A DNA stretch of 64,000 bases from NCBI RefSeq assembly GCF_037975245.1, contig NC_092580.1, forward strand, positions 5,370,501-5,434,500. Reading direction: 5' to 3'. The stretch comes from Apostichopus japonicus (lineage: Eukaryota; Echinodermata; Holothuroidea; Aspidochirotida; Stichopodidae). Within the stretch, counting starts at the first letter, position 1, and each line of letters opens with the position of its first letter. The position numbers and the translations under genes were made by a program. The notes beneath the pieces were generated by a model that was not told the DNA's origin, searched no databases, and was given only the letters and a program-made list of their open reading frames with translations. Positions 12,017 through 23,678 of the stretch are shown piece by piece.

Positions 12017-12250
12017 TCTACGGTGTCTTCTAAACGACATCATTTTTAACAACATTTTACATCATCGATAAGCACTTTGGTGTCTTTCTTAAGTCATTTC
12101 TTAATACTTTTCTAAGATATAAGTGAACTACGGAAGGAACCAATGGCCGTCGCGAACTCAAGTCTCCTCCTATAGCGACCGATTCGCTCAATTTGGTTAA
12201 GAGAGCTTTTCAATTTGTTTAAGTCAGCTTTATGTTGCTATATGTATTGG
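12017..12250. repeat. 230-bp direct repeat, copy 2
   Basis: Partner of 10799-11030 in the same orientation. The pair brackets about 1 kb of GC-rich tandem-repeat DNA. No LTR termini (TG...CA), primer-binding site or polypurine tract is evident, so it is not called an LTR pair. Confidence 0.9.
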
Positions 12251-14613
12251 ATGCCGTTCGCTTTCATGGAAATGTCTATCTCTTACAATTTGCTTCATTA
12301 CGGTTACCGATATTGTCGATATTACGTTTATTCTAGAAATATTTGCACTTTTACGGTAGTCTGTATGTACCATTATTCTTCTCCATTGGACGACTGTGTA
12401 TATTACCATATGTACCTATCAAATATTCTGATACCGTTTAATGAAATAATTCAAACTAGAAGCAGTGGTGTACTACGAGAGGCGGCATGGATCCCAGCCC
12501 CCTCGTATGTTGGGTGGGGGTTAAATGGTGTAGTCAGGTTTTTTTGTCATCAGTTTGGGATGAGGTAGACAATTTACAAGAGAAAGACACTTTTATGAAA
12601 ACGAACGGGAGCCAATAAATTTAGCAACATGAAGCTTAGAAGCTCTCAACCTCCATACCTATGATAATGTATAACAATAGGTTCACGAATGTTCGCTGCA
12701 GCAGGCTTGTCAGGATTGACTCGGGAATTCTCCAATCTCCGAAAACCAGAAACAGACGATCGAAAGTTGTGTTTTTGCTATTCTTATATTAAATCATAAC
12801 GATCGGAATTTTAACCATTACTTCAGTAGAAATATACAAATCCTGAAATTACAGATCAGTGTATAGCTCAGTGTTCCATCTACTCGCTCGGAGTAATATC
12901 AAAGATTTTCTAAAATGCCGTTTATATCATCTTCAATCCTCCCTATTTTCTCTCTTACACGTAAAAGCAAACAAAAACATAACAACAATGATGGTAACTG
13001 ATAATATGCTTAAACAAGCATTACATTAGGTCGTTTTAGCTCTTTTTCCCCCGACAATTTCGAGCGGATGCACATTACTCTAACTGTGGTATGGTACCTA
13101 ACAACTTGCCCTTGCCTACGGAAGCAGAGACATGCCATCAATGTTTAAGACTAAAAAAAACTAGGGCGCTAGTAAAGATCAAACGACGGGTTCACGTTTG
13201 ACATCGTCAAATGAACATATATGGCGTACGTATAAGGAATGTATCAGTTGACTATCTAAACAGGGAATGCGTACGTTCGGAAGCATCGAATTTAATATGC
13301 GCCGATGTTCGGAAGAGGAAGAGGGGGAGAGCAGAAAAAGTAACCGCCCTTCCTTATTTTCTAACTATACTTGCTGCACTCAGGCTGCCAGTGATGGATC
13401 ATTCAGCTGGACTCTCAGCAAAAGCAAAAGGATGGCAAAGCAATCAAATGTAAGTTTTTTCGCTTCATCACATTCCTTAGAACACCTCACAATTTACATT
13501 ATAAATGTTGAAATTTGGATATAAAATTCAATAATTCATTAAAACGCCGCAATTGCGACAGGTTTTATTGAAGTATCAATATTAATGCCATTTTGATAAA
13601 ATATCGAAATTTCAAGACAAACTTGAAAAGATAATACACTGCGAGATTTCGATACGGTCAATCAAATTTCAAAGGTAACGACTCACAAGTTAAACACACA
13701 AGAGCGAATTTTGTTTGGTTTTTGGTTTTTTTTATTGATATTTACGATGTGCCTTTGCAGCCTTTACCAAATTTAGTCCGGCTTTGAAAACAGATCACGA
13801 CACTACTTACGTTGAGGTCGATACATTGTTGCATCGTTTTTGGCGCGATATTTCAGGATCCTTTGACTTCTCTCAAAAGCCCCCAAATAATACAAAGTGG
13901 TATTATTAATTGTTTTTATTATTTATGTCGTGTAGTCAGGGGGGATAAATTAGTATACCGAACACAGCAGTAACGTAAATCCAACTCCTTGTTTATTTCC
14001 ACGTGCAACCTTTATATACGTGTTCAACATCAAACAGTTACGTAATACATTATAACAATAAAACTGAAGTAAAGCACATTTGCATAAATGCCAACGGAAA
14101 CAGGTGTAGGGAGTAGAAGAATAGTTAAGCCAATAATAATTAGATGTCACAATTTATGTATACTTTTTTTCGGTTCCTTTGTATTTTACAATGAAGATAT
14201 CTGTTACGTTAAAGTTATTTTATGGTGTAGCGCCACTATTTGTAGCCTGCTAAAAAAAAGGTGATAACCAAATGTGACCATTTGTTCGCATGTACGTATT
14301 GCTAGAAGCCGTCCATAGTCACAGTGCATAAACCTGCTTGTCCTTTGATACTACTGTGTACGTTACTGTGCGTATGTTGCTGCTGTCGGGGAATATATTC
14401 AGTAGGCTCTGAGTCTGAGTAGGTGATTTACTAATACTATACCGTTGACTATTCTGTGCAGCTTACCCGGCGTAAAGGTGTAACAATGCTACGAATACCA
14501 TCTTTAAGCCGTGATAATACTTCGATATAATTGTTATCCAAAAGGAAGGATGAAATTCTTTGTTCTTGAAAGTCAAGTGCGATGTGATTTTTAGAGTTTT
14601 TTCTGCTTTGTAG
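12251..14613. other. Upstream region of the ERC gene
   Basis: This holds the likely promoter area. The local CpG frequency rises around 13.0-13.4 kb (many ACG/CGA words), and a consensus donor lies at 13450. No TATA or initiator element could be assigned with confidence. Short frames at 12215-12568, 13211-13524 and 13950-14150 have no family resemblance. Confidence 0.4.
13380..13449 (+). CDS. Candidate upstream 5' exon of the ERC gene (donor at 13450)
   Basis: A consensus donor (AAT|gtaagt) lies at 13449/13450 in a comparatively CpG-rich stretch 1.2 kb upstream of exon 1. If joined to the acceptor at 14613/14614, the short frame ATG GCA AAG CAA TCA AAT from 13432 runs in frame through AGT GGT TTG GAC into the ATG at 14626, adding MAKQSNSGLD to the N-terminus. 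The frame is open further upstream too. ERC proteins normally begin at the MY of exon 1, so this may simply be a 5' UTR exon. The left boundary given here is arbitrary. Confidence 0.25.
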
Positions 14614-14625
14614 AGTGGTTTGGAC

Positions 14626-15312
14626 ATGTATTCATCGCAATCTCCACGGCATTCCCCGACTCCTCCCTCGCAGTCACAGCAGGTCAACAATAACAGCTTC
14701 GATCAAGATGCAAGTTCAGGCAGTAGTTCAGGATCCGGAACTGCCTCATCCAATTCAGCACCTCGTTCACCTTCACGTTCAAAATCTCCAAGACCACATC
14801 GCGTAGAAGGCTCTTCACGCTTCCCTGAGGCGAAAATGGAGACATTTCAGTCGTTCAATGCAGCTTACAATGCAGGACCAGTGTACATCAGTGAAGGGTT
14901 GGGCAGCCCTGTACCAGGAGGGTCCACCTCCCCAAACAGTTCAGGAAATCATGCTAGATCAAACTCCCCAGTTCATAGTCGCTCCAGTGGAAGTAGCCAA
15001 GGTTCAGGTAGTAATATAACGCTTGGTCATGGAACCCACCCAGGGGCCCATCCACCCGGACACCCGTTACATCATAGGGCACCCGATTTTGACTCAATGG
15101 ATGTATCTTCACAGCTTAGGGAACTTCAGAGAGAAAATACTATGTACAGGCAAGAACTGGATGCAAGAGATGCCAAACTTAGCTCCAGTATGAATAGCAT
15201 AAAGACTTTCTGGAGTCCTGAATTAAAAAAAGAGAGAGCATTGAGAAAAGAAGAGGCAGGCAAAATTCAAGCTTTGAAAGAGCAATGCAAGAAAGCAGTT
15301 GAAGAAAATCAG
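14626..15312 (+). CDS. ERC: ERC exon 1 (first identified coding exon): Ser/Pro/Gly-rich N-terminus and start of coiled coil
   Basis: Encodes residues 1-229. I chose the ATG at 14626 because it gives MYSSQSP, like the MY-start of ERC proteins, and has G at -3. An in-frame TTG lies two codons upstream. Residues 1-150 are low-complexity Ser/Pro/Gly/His with several SP sites (for example RSPSRSKSPR at 47-56), a likely phosphorylated disordered head. Residues 71-90 hold METFQSFNAAYNAGPVYISE, matching the family's MExxQSLNAAY--GPMYLS block. Residues 162-229 begin the coiled coil and contain KLSSSMNSIKTFWSPELKKE (184-203), a near-invariant ERC signature. The exon ends in phase 0 at CAG|gtaagt. A good acceptor (polypyrimidine then TAG at 14611-14613) precedes the ATG, so 14614-14625 is probably 5' UTR or upstream coding sequence joined from an earlier exon. 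Confidence 0.95.
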
Positions 15313-15390
15313 GTAAGTCTCCTATTTGACTTGAGTCCTTAGTCCAATACAACCTTACAGGCCTGTCAGATTATAGTACGTTGGTTACAG

Positions 15391-15858
15391 GCCACGAGAC
15401 CGAAGGTCCGCGAGACTGAAGGTCCGAAAGACGGAAACTATTACTAGGCCTATAATAGTAATAAGACAAATATTACTACTGGTAATATTACGTTGATAAA
15501 GCGGGTAATTAAAAAGAATTTACAGCCATTTCTTTTCATAGTGGAAACCAGTAACTTGCGCAAGGGCTGGGCGGCTTGCATTGATACTAGGCCTCCACCA
15601 GTGGCGTAACCAGGGGGTTGTAGGGGGCGAATGCCCCCGCTCTCAAAAGTCTCGCCCCCCCCTGCTGCCCCAAATGAAATTTAATAATACAATATAACTT
15701 AATAATTCGATATAGCGATATCCTATTGTAAACAATATTTCCCCCCTTGTCAATCTCTTTGACCTACTCTGAAGCCCCTCTAATGAAAAAGTAGTTACGA
15801 TCAATGGACCATCCATAGGTTCGCGGAAATTCGGTCTCACGGACCTTCGGTCTTGTGG
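15391..15858. mobile_element. Foldback element with GAGACCGAAGGTCCG keyword array
   Basis: The left arm (15391-15431) reads CCACGAGACCGAAGGTCCGC then GAGACTGAAGGTCCGAAAGAC. The right arm (15825-15858) contains the complement CGGTCTCACGGACCTTCGGT then CTTGTGG. The inverted arms enclose about 400 bp, including a C/G-run segment starting CAGTGGCGTAACCAGGGGG at 15599, which looks like one end of a hAT element, possibly a nested remnant. No clean target-site duplication was found. Confidence 0.75.
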
Positions 15859-16598
15859 AATTCCCCCAGTAAGTTCTGTAGGCCTACCCAAACTGGAGGA
15901 ATGGAAAGTTTGCAATTCTATTTAGGCTTAAGCCTGATACCCGTGTTTACATGCATGCTTGAGGAATGTGGACATCGTTTCATGTACAAGGTGGTACTGA
16001 TGGTCATTGTGTACGTAGTAAACTTTACAGACTGCTCATTGCTAGCAGTATTAGTGTTAGTTTTGTGTTAAAGGCTAGCTAGTTACCACATGCTTGACTT
16101 GGTTGTTTAGAAATAAGCATCGACAGGCATACAGGAGGCTGCCTAGATGGTTACAGATACAACCATGACAAGAGGCAAATGAGGAAGGCAAAGGTAAGGT
16201 TAAAGATTGTAACATATATAGCCTACAGTACAGTCTCTTTTAGCTGATATCCCTATTAAGATATGAACAAACCATCTAGGCATAAAATTAATATTCATGA
16301 ACTTGTACAGGGGTGCTGTCTGTTACGTACTTGCCATAAGTACTCTATAATGTATGCAGCACCTTAAACCTTGGTAAATAAGAGTGCATCAAATTTCCAA
16401 TTGATGGCAGTGAAGACAGGTGGGCCAAAGCCAAAATTGGTCATCCTCAAATCCCAAAAGTAAAGTTATTTCTGTGGGAGAAATTTATTTTGGGCTCATG
16501 GCAGTACTAATTTTCACTTCAGAATAAAAAAAAAAAATCCAAAAAATTTCGTTATCAGTGACATAGAGGTCGTTGAAATCTAAAAAGATGCGCACTAG

Positions 16599-19306
16599 GT
16601 GCGAGGGACGGAATTTAGTCTTATTGACCTAGCTGAAAATAAGGATGAGTGAGGTAAATTTAGTTTTCTGTAATTTGATGTTCATCTCTAGTGCAAATTA
16701 TTCATTGGAAAAGTTTTGAATTTTTTTTTAATAAAAATGAAGAAAAATAGGAAAAAACGGTTCAAAATTCCGTCCCTCGCATTTTTTGACACAATTTTTT
16801 TTTTTTTTGAGAGAGGAAATAGTACAGTATGCATAAAAATCTGCAAAGTATCAACTATCAGTGACTTGAACATCTGTAGTGATGAAAGAAACTGAACAAA
16901 AATATGAATGGTGCATTATGGGTAATCAACATTTTCGCGAGGGACGGAATTCAGTGCGAGGGACGGAATTCTGTTACAGTTTTGTGCTACACGTCTGTAG
17001 TCCTAATCTGTTGCTAATAGAAATAGTTGGCAGAACATACGTGTAAATTTCAACGACACAACTATAGCAGAATTTGACAGCATGCTGAACTTGCAAAGTT
17101 GAATTAGGCACTTCCAGGAACAAACAGTGCTATCTATCATCCAAGTGGACTTCAGCGAGAACTATGCTAACAACTAAAAGAATGAAATACAGTCGGCATA
17201 CTTTGGCCACAAGAATTTCACATTGTACACTGTTTGTGCATGGTACGCTGAAGGTGAGGAAGGTGAAGTGCAAAACCTTCTGTGTCATCAGTGATTACAT
17301 GTCACATGACAAGTTCTAAGCTTTGCACTTCAATAAAGCTATCATTGAAAAGGTCCAACAATTTGTCCAAATCTGGATGAGAGGTTCAATTTTGGTCCGA
17401 TGGCTGTGCTAGTTTAAATCAAAATATTGCTTTTACTTCCTTGCCACCCAGTACCCATGTGACATTCCAATAACATGGAGTTATTTTGAATCTCACCATG
17501 GGAAGGGCCCAGTAGATGGGGGGAAAGATAAAATCAAGTGTGTACTGTGATGTCAAAGCAGGTAAAACTTCTCATCACTAGTGCCAAGCAGTTTGCAGAA
17601 TATGCCAACATAGAGTGAATGCAACAGATACATTCTATGTACCTGCATATGGCATAACCGTGCCCAGGCTTCTATGCCAGACAAGGTACCTGAAGTACCA
17701 GATACTGTACACACAAGGTCCATTTTATTGACCGTACATGCAGTAATGGTAAGAGCAAACTGACTTTCTTCCTACAGAGTCAGTTTTGTGAACCAGTTGA
17801 AGAGATGCTCAGGGAGCAGTTGTATGACTTAAATGATGGAGTTGAAAGTCAGGTAGTCGTGAGCTATGATCAGGAACCAGATCCTAATCTGAATAAAGTG
17901 GAAAACAGTGGTCAGGTTGAGTAGAATGGGGATCAAGATCAAATTGGTAGTCAGCTGGTTAACAATGATCAGTTACCATGGAAAGTGGTGGGTGGGTGAT
18001 AGTTGAGTATAATGGTCAGTTGTATCCAGGAGAGGTGGAAAACATTGTCAGTAATTCACAGGTTAATGCCATGGCAAAAACAGGGAAGTATTGGAAGTGG
18101 CCAGAGGCAAAAGACCTACTGTGGTATTCAAGGGATATGGTGAAAGGAAATATAGCCCCTGTTCTCCCTGTATGCTGAACCAGAGACCATTATTTGTGTA
18201 ATGAATTGTAAGCATTCATATCAATTCCTTGCACATTGGTGAGCTGTTTGTTGATTTCCAAATCTACATCATATCCAAGAGTTTGACATGTTAATGTTCC
18301 AATTTAAATTGAATTGCATTGATGTATGTTGTGTACAGAAGTTCATTTTTCTTGTTAATGACAACTTAATGAGTTAACGTCATGATGGGGGAAGAAGTTT
18401 TTAACTCTTTCATATGCTGTTTGGATCAGAATCTAAGCAGAGTTTTGTTAATGAATATGTGAATTGTCAATTTGAATTACAATGGTGACTTTGTTTCCTT
18501 GTCTAAAGTATAAATGTTGAATTTGTACAGTAAATTAGTTTTCAGTTTCCAAATTTAAAAATTATATATTGTCCCACACTGTTGTATACACCTACAATAT
18601 AAAGGTGGAAAATAGATTTAGTATTTGTGTTGGGTTTAAGATTCCTCATTTCGGGGAAGTGGTGGATGGAGGTGACTTAATTATTATTCACCAAGGCATT
18701 TGAGTGGTGAGTGATGGAATGAATTTCAATTTTGATTCCAATTTACCTACATTTCACCAATCATCCCATCACCACCCCCATCTGTTCCTTGAATGTGTGT
18801 TCATTAATTGGATTGTGTAATTTGTGATAATATTCCCACTGCTTGTGGGAGCTTGGCAATGACAAACAGAATTTACAACAGCTTTTTCTCTAATTAATCA
18901 ACATAAACAGCGATTCCGTCCCTCGCATTCCGTCCCTCGCGCTGACTTTTTTCGTGAAATTAAAGCGTAACCTAATTTAGCTATGAGATTTTTAAAACAC
19001 ATTTCAGTTAATATCAGAAGAGTAATTGATCTTGTTATAAATGGTATGATTGGATATAGATTCCTCCTAAATTTGATAATAATACGTCAAATGTTTGGAG
19101 TGCATGCACACCCAGTTTTTATCATTCCGTCCCTCGCGCCAATTAATGTTCGTTGCTATGGCAACATGTCAAATTTTGAATATGTTTCAATTGTTTTATT
19201 ATGTTGTATGTTACTCTCTTTATTTAACCAACTACTGGATTTTTCATATTTCACTACTGTTGAGCTGGAATATATGGAAACGTATATCAAATTCCGTCCC
19301 TCGCAC
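16599..19306 (+). mobile_element. Degenerate autonomous-type DNA transposon with GCGAGGGACGGAATT subterminal arrays
   Basis: A 2.7-kb element with perfect 18-bp terminal inverted repeats, GTGCGAGGGACGGAATTT at 16599-16616 and its complement at 19289-19306. The keyword GCGAGGGACGGAATT recurs in the outer ~390 bp of each end. At the left it occurs as + at 16601, 16937 and 16956 and as complement at 16766-16780. At the right it occurs as complement at 18913, 18927, 19125 and 19290. The middle carries a broken transposase-like coding region (17110-18178, + strand). No target-site duplication was recognised. Subterminal motif arrays of this kind are known as transposase-binding sites in En/Spm and Ac-type elements. 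The superfamily is unassigned. Confidence 0.85.
17110..18178 (+). pseudogene. Transposase-like relic, multiple stops and frameshifts
   Basis: Conserved-looking fragments occur in order on the + strand but in shifting frames: IIQVDFSENYAN and IQSAYFGHKNFTLYTVCAWY (17142-17260), then FCVISDYMSHDKF, FKSKYCFYFLATQYPC and TWSYFESHHGKGPVDG (17280-17520). FCEPVEEMLREQL follows at about 17785. The last block, 17978-18178, is an intact 66-codon frame with WVIVEYNGQLYPGEVENI and YWKWPEAKDLLWYSRDMV. Acidic motifs in DFSEN and the HGKGPVDG block resemble an uncharacterised transposase-like family that I recall from many cnidarian and echinoderm gene predictions. At least four stops or shifts interrupt it, so it is non-functional. 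The C-terminal WKWP module may be a small chromatin-reader-like barrel (inference). Confidence 0.75.
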
Positions 19307-21238
19307 TTACGGAGGTTTTGGCTTTGGCCCAGGTAATACATTGGTATTCAAGCCTGGTAGTTAAAGATATGTTGCTGGCATATAGCACTGCCCCCAACCC
19401 ATCGACCCTCCTTTGGTTTGACACCCATCACCTTCCTCTTCTTTCTGAAAATGCCATATCACCCGCTTAGAAATATACCCAAACCAGGGGAGTTTTGTGG
19501 TGACTGTTCAACTTCTGGGATACTTTCCTGTTACAAGGTTCTCAGCTGTTCTCACATGTATACATGTACTGTCACTTCTAATTTTTACAGTCATAAATAT
19601 TTACCCAGGAAAGGAGTTGCAGACATTTTGAAAGTTCTCATTCAGAACAGATCCCTGATGGTCAATGATATTAAAGTGTATTCTTTAAGTTTGTCCCTTT
19701 GTCCTTTGGATAACCACAAACTGAGACCAGTAGTTTTGATTGCAATACACCAAAGGTATTTTGTAGTCCTTACCCCTGCCCTCCCCTCCCCGGGAATTAC
19801 TGGACACTCTAGTACTTTATTCTCAATTACCAGTCTGTTTTAGTATACTTTGAATATTTAAGCTGACAATTCTGGAAAATTTTCCAGGGTTGTAAACTTG
19901 TAACTTCTTCCGTCTTCCATACATATCCGTCATCTTTGCACAACTTTGTATTGTGAAGTTATAATGCCATATGGAAGTTAGTATTTATACCATGACTCAT
20001 ATACTGTGTATATACAGTAGCAGCAATGTCATCATGAATGTTGCAAAGCACCTTAACCCTTCAGTGAAGGCTACAATAGTAGTACAGTCAGTATGTGTAA
20101 TCATATGTGACTGCATGGTCAGCACATTGTATATTTCCTAAGTGTGCATTAAATTGCTTTGTCAGTGGCTGGCTTGTATTCTCTCAAAACAAAACTGAAA
20201 GGTCACAGTGAACCTGTGATACTGTGTCTGCTTTGAGAGTGATTTACTTTCCATTCTGATGGTATCACAGTCACAAGCATTGCCAGTCTCACAACAAAAT
20301 TAAAGAAAATGTTGTAATATATTATTAATGAAACTGATTGTACTGTATACTATACTTGTATATTTGGAGTACTTAGTTAGAAATGAAAATAAAAATGAAA
20401 ACTGTAAACAGATTTCTAATTTTGTGCAGTAATCTAGTTTCCGTGTTTGTTTACTAGAAGTTATTTATCAAAGAACCTTTTGTTTTTCATTTGAAAATGA
20501 TAATAATATTTAAAATGTTGAAAGCTATAATAGGTGGCTACTACACCTGTTGGGCAGTTTCTTTTCTTCAAATGTGAACAAGCGTTTTGATGCAATTTAT
20601 GTGTGTTCTTTACAGTAATGGATCAGTACTAATATTTAAACAGGAAGGACATGGAATTTACACTCACTTGGTTTAGTGTACTGAAAAAATGTGTGAAACA
20701 GCTTTGAACACACCTGAGTTCTTCAGCCTTAATAACACCTTGAACTTTTCACTGTGCTTTGTAACTATGATCAAGTTTAAGGAACTTATTAATGATATAG
20801 CAGTGTATTGACGAAGATGTCACTCTTTCAGCCGGTACATGCAATGCGATGCTGTGAATTGGGTTGAAAACAAGCACAATTATTGTATATACTGGACATA
20901 CAATTAAAAGTAGACATAGTTTCAAGCCACCTCAATATCTGGGCCATTAAATTTCCTACGCAGGGTTTAAAATAATTGTACCCAGTTAATTGGTAGGTGT
21001 TCACAACTTTAACTATCATGTACATTGCTGACATGATTACCAACCAAAATGTCTCTTTGGAGAATAACCAATAAAGCATAATTATTAAAATTGTTATCAT
21101 AATAAATAACTGGCATACTATATATTCAAGCATACCATAACATTTTATATTATATATATTGTATCGTTTCAACTTGTAATTCAGACTTTATTATACAGTA
21201 TCCTAGCTGTCAGGATGTTCCTTGACATTGTGACATAG

Positions 21239-21359
21239 CATACATTCATACATGTACATACTATTCAAGTATGTATGTAAGTTTACGTACTTAATGTATT
21301 TATACATACATACGTACCTATGTACATACATACAAACATACATGTATAAATATGTACAG
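21239..21359. repeat. TACA/TATG microsatellite
   Basis: Irregular (TACA)n/(TATG)n runs produce the short tyrosine/cysteine-rich minus frame, which is therefore not a gene. Confidence 0.85.
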
Positions 21360-21606
21360 TAGTTTGTAGAGCTGTGTGAATCTAACTGTTTATACATTTT
21401 TCAAAAGAATTAATCACATCCTGTGATAATATTCTCTTGTGACACACATTGCAATACTGTACAATATCTAGATTAGAGTCGTACATAGCTACCTGTGTGT
21501 AAATGACTAGTCAATATGCTTTGCAGTATGACTGTCTGTGTAGCTGATAATATTATAATGTTTACCAGCATTCAGAGCTAGTGTAAACTACAATTTTGTA
21601 CAGTGT

Positions 21607-21690
21607 GGTGGATGGGAGGAGGAAGGGAGAGGGAGGTGGCAGGGCGGTGGGTAGAAGGAGGCAGGGAGAGGGAGGTGGCAGGGGAGGGGA
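21607..21690. repeat. G-rich duplicated segment
   Basis: AGGGAGAGGGAGGTGGCAGG occurs at about 21623 and again at about 21663 within a purine-rich run. Multiple GGG tracts make quadruplex formation plausible. Confidence 0.75.
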
Positions 21691-23358
21691 TGAAGGGTTA
21701 TCATTGACCCTTTAGTACCAACAGTGAGTTGCAGCCATATGTTTACTGCAGGGTACAATATTTACAAGGGTGAAAAACTGTTCAATTCCTAGAGCAGAAA
21801 GGCTATTACTTATCTCTGTCAATTGTATAGTTATGCTTCTAAAAGTGTAAAATGACTAACATGGGAGAACTGGGCATTCAGTGTTCTTTGTTACATTTCT
21901 ATCAGGAAAGACAATAATAACCAATGAATGGAAAAAGAATTGGCATGGATCACTTTCTTTTTAAAATATATTCTGCCATTTTAACCAAAGAAGTAATGGC
22001 CCGTGCAATTTGCATACAGTATATTGCACAGTCATACTGGACACACTCAAATGGAAGATAATTACACACGTTACTAAACCAAGTACAAAAGTTCAAAACA
22101 CTCCTTTGTTAATGATATTTCCAATAACTTATAGCAAACAAAGGTCTCTAATGAAAGTACTAGTTAGTCAAGTTAAGTCAACTGACAAATTTTTTTTGCT
22201 TGATAACACACATGTTTTGAACAATTTCCAAAATGTAAACACTGGACTCCTAAAGTACATAATTTGGATGAGAGGGATCTATAGACACAATGTGAAGATT
22301 CCTACCATTGTAATTTTGAAAATATTGAAATACAAACATGTGCACTTGCCTAAATTGTAATACAGTATGTACATGCATGGCTTGTTTGTTTAGTTGGATG
22401 CATGCAAAATGTCAATGTGTTGTTATCGTTTTCTTCATAGCATTTTTAATGATGACCTTAACGAGCGATACCTGCAATGTAATGGACAAAGCATTTGTGA
22501 TTGATCACCGTCTATATTTACTTCATGATGTATTTAAAGATTGAGTTCAATATTAAATCAGTCATGACATTCATAAACATTGTAAGTATGGAAGTGCATT
22601 ATATTAGTGGGCAAAATAATGGGACTGGGACTGGCAGGGGAGGGGGGGCTTTACATTCCGAGTCCCTGATGTGAGACAGCAGGGCTGTGTTTATGTGTAA
22701 CTGTGTGTTCTCCCAAAGATTTGAGCCAATCAGTGTGTACCTTATGAAAGCATATGGGCCTCCTGTCATCCCTGAATGATTAATGAGCTTGTTTAATTAA
22801 CATTTACAGCCTTGTTGTTATTATCCCTAAAAACCAAGATAGTTTCAGTTTCATCGAAGAGAGGTTGTTTTAAATAGCTGGATGTCGTTATCGTATTTCT
22901 GTGTTTGAGGAGGATGTTTCCTGTTAATTTGAAAGTCACTGACCAGAGTGAATGGACTATTAGCCTACTTTATTGTCAGGGTAATATTACAGTTGCCATG
23001 TTACAGTGTGTACTTGGATGTTTCCTGTTAGTAATTGTGAAATGGGTATATATTTTACAGACAGTACTTAGATGTTCAGCGATGCTTAAGGTATAAGACT
23101 TACGTCATAGCATACAAATTGTGTACAGAGATGGAAGTACTGGATGTGCGTTTTATGTAGGAATTACCAGAATGCAATCATTAACTTCCAAGTTGGGGAA
23201 AAAGATACTGCTACTTTTACATACCATCAAAATGGCAATTGGACCAAAACAAGTTTTTGTAGTGTACAGTATTTCCTTAGTTCAACGCTTTTTCAAGCAC
23301 TACTGTACTGATAGTGATATGCCTGTAAAGTGCACAGTGTATAATGTTGCATAATTTA

Positions 23359-23678
23359 ACAATAATAAATAATAATATTTGATTTTTATATAGTGCTTTA
23401 CACCAGCGATAGGTCTCCAAGCGCTTTACAGACGTTATATTACCCCTGGTCAATGATAACCTGATAACCCAGAGACAATCCCTCCAGTCGGCAGCAGTTA
23501 TATACTGCGCCCAATGACAAGTTACCTCACAGGTACCCATTTAACCCCTGGGTGGAGAGAGGCAATTGAGATAAAGCATCTTGACCAAGGACACAATGCA
23601 ATGAACTAGGCATGAATCGAACCAGCAATCCTTGGATCACAAGTCCGACGCCTTAGCCAATTGGCCACCACGCTCTCT
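23359..23678 (-). mobile_element. tRNA-derived SINE with LINE-like 3' tail
   Basis: Read on the minus strand from 23678, the head is tRNA-like. TGGCTAAGGCG (A-box region, 23649-23659) and GGTTCGATTC (perfect B box, 23614-23623) are spaced as in a pol III promoter. A central domain containing CCACCCAGGGGTTAAATGGG follows. The element ends GTAAAGCACTATATAAAAAT plus a (ATT)n tail at 23359-23380. The last ~75 bp resemble the 3' end of the LINE at 6241. The head is a SINE head, not a functional tRNA gene. No clear target duplication was seen. Confidence 0.88.

Noticed and set aside
16128-16192. Exon-like segment reading CLDGYRYNHDKRQMRKAK before gtaagg, faintly like a FLYWCH zinc finger
   Set aside because: Too short, lacks the Cys/His ligands, and is probably chance or a transposon scrap.
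23599-23678. tRNA gene
   Set aside because: The A- and B-box sequence is the head of a SINE with a 3' body and tail, and the cloverleaf is not complete.
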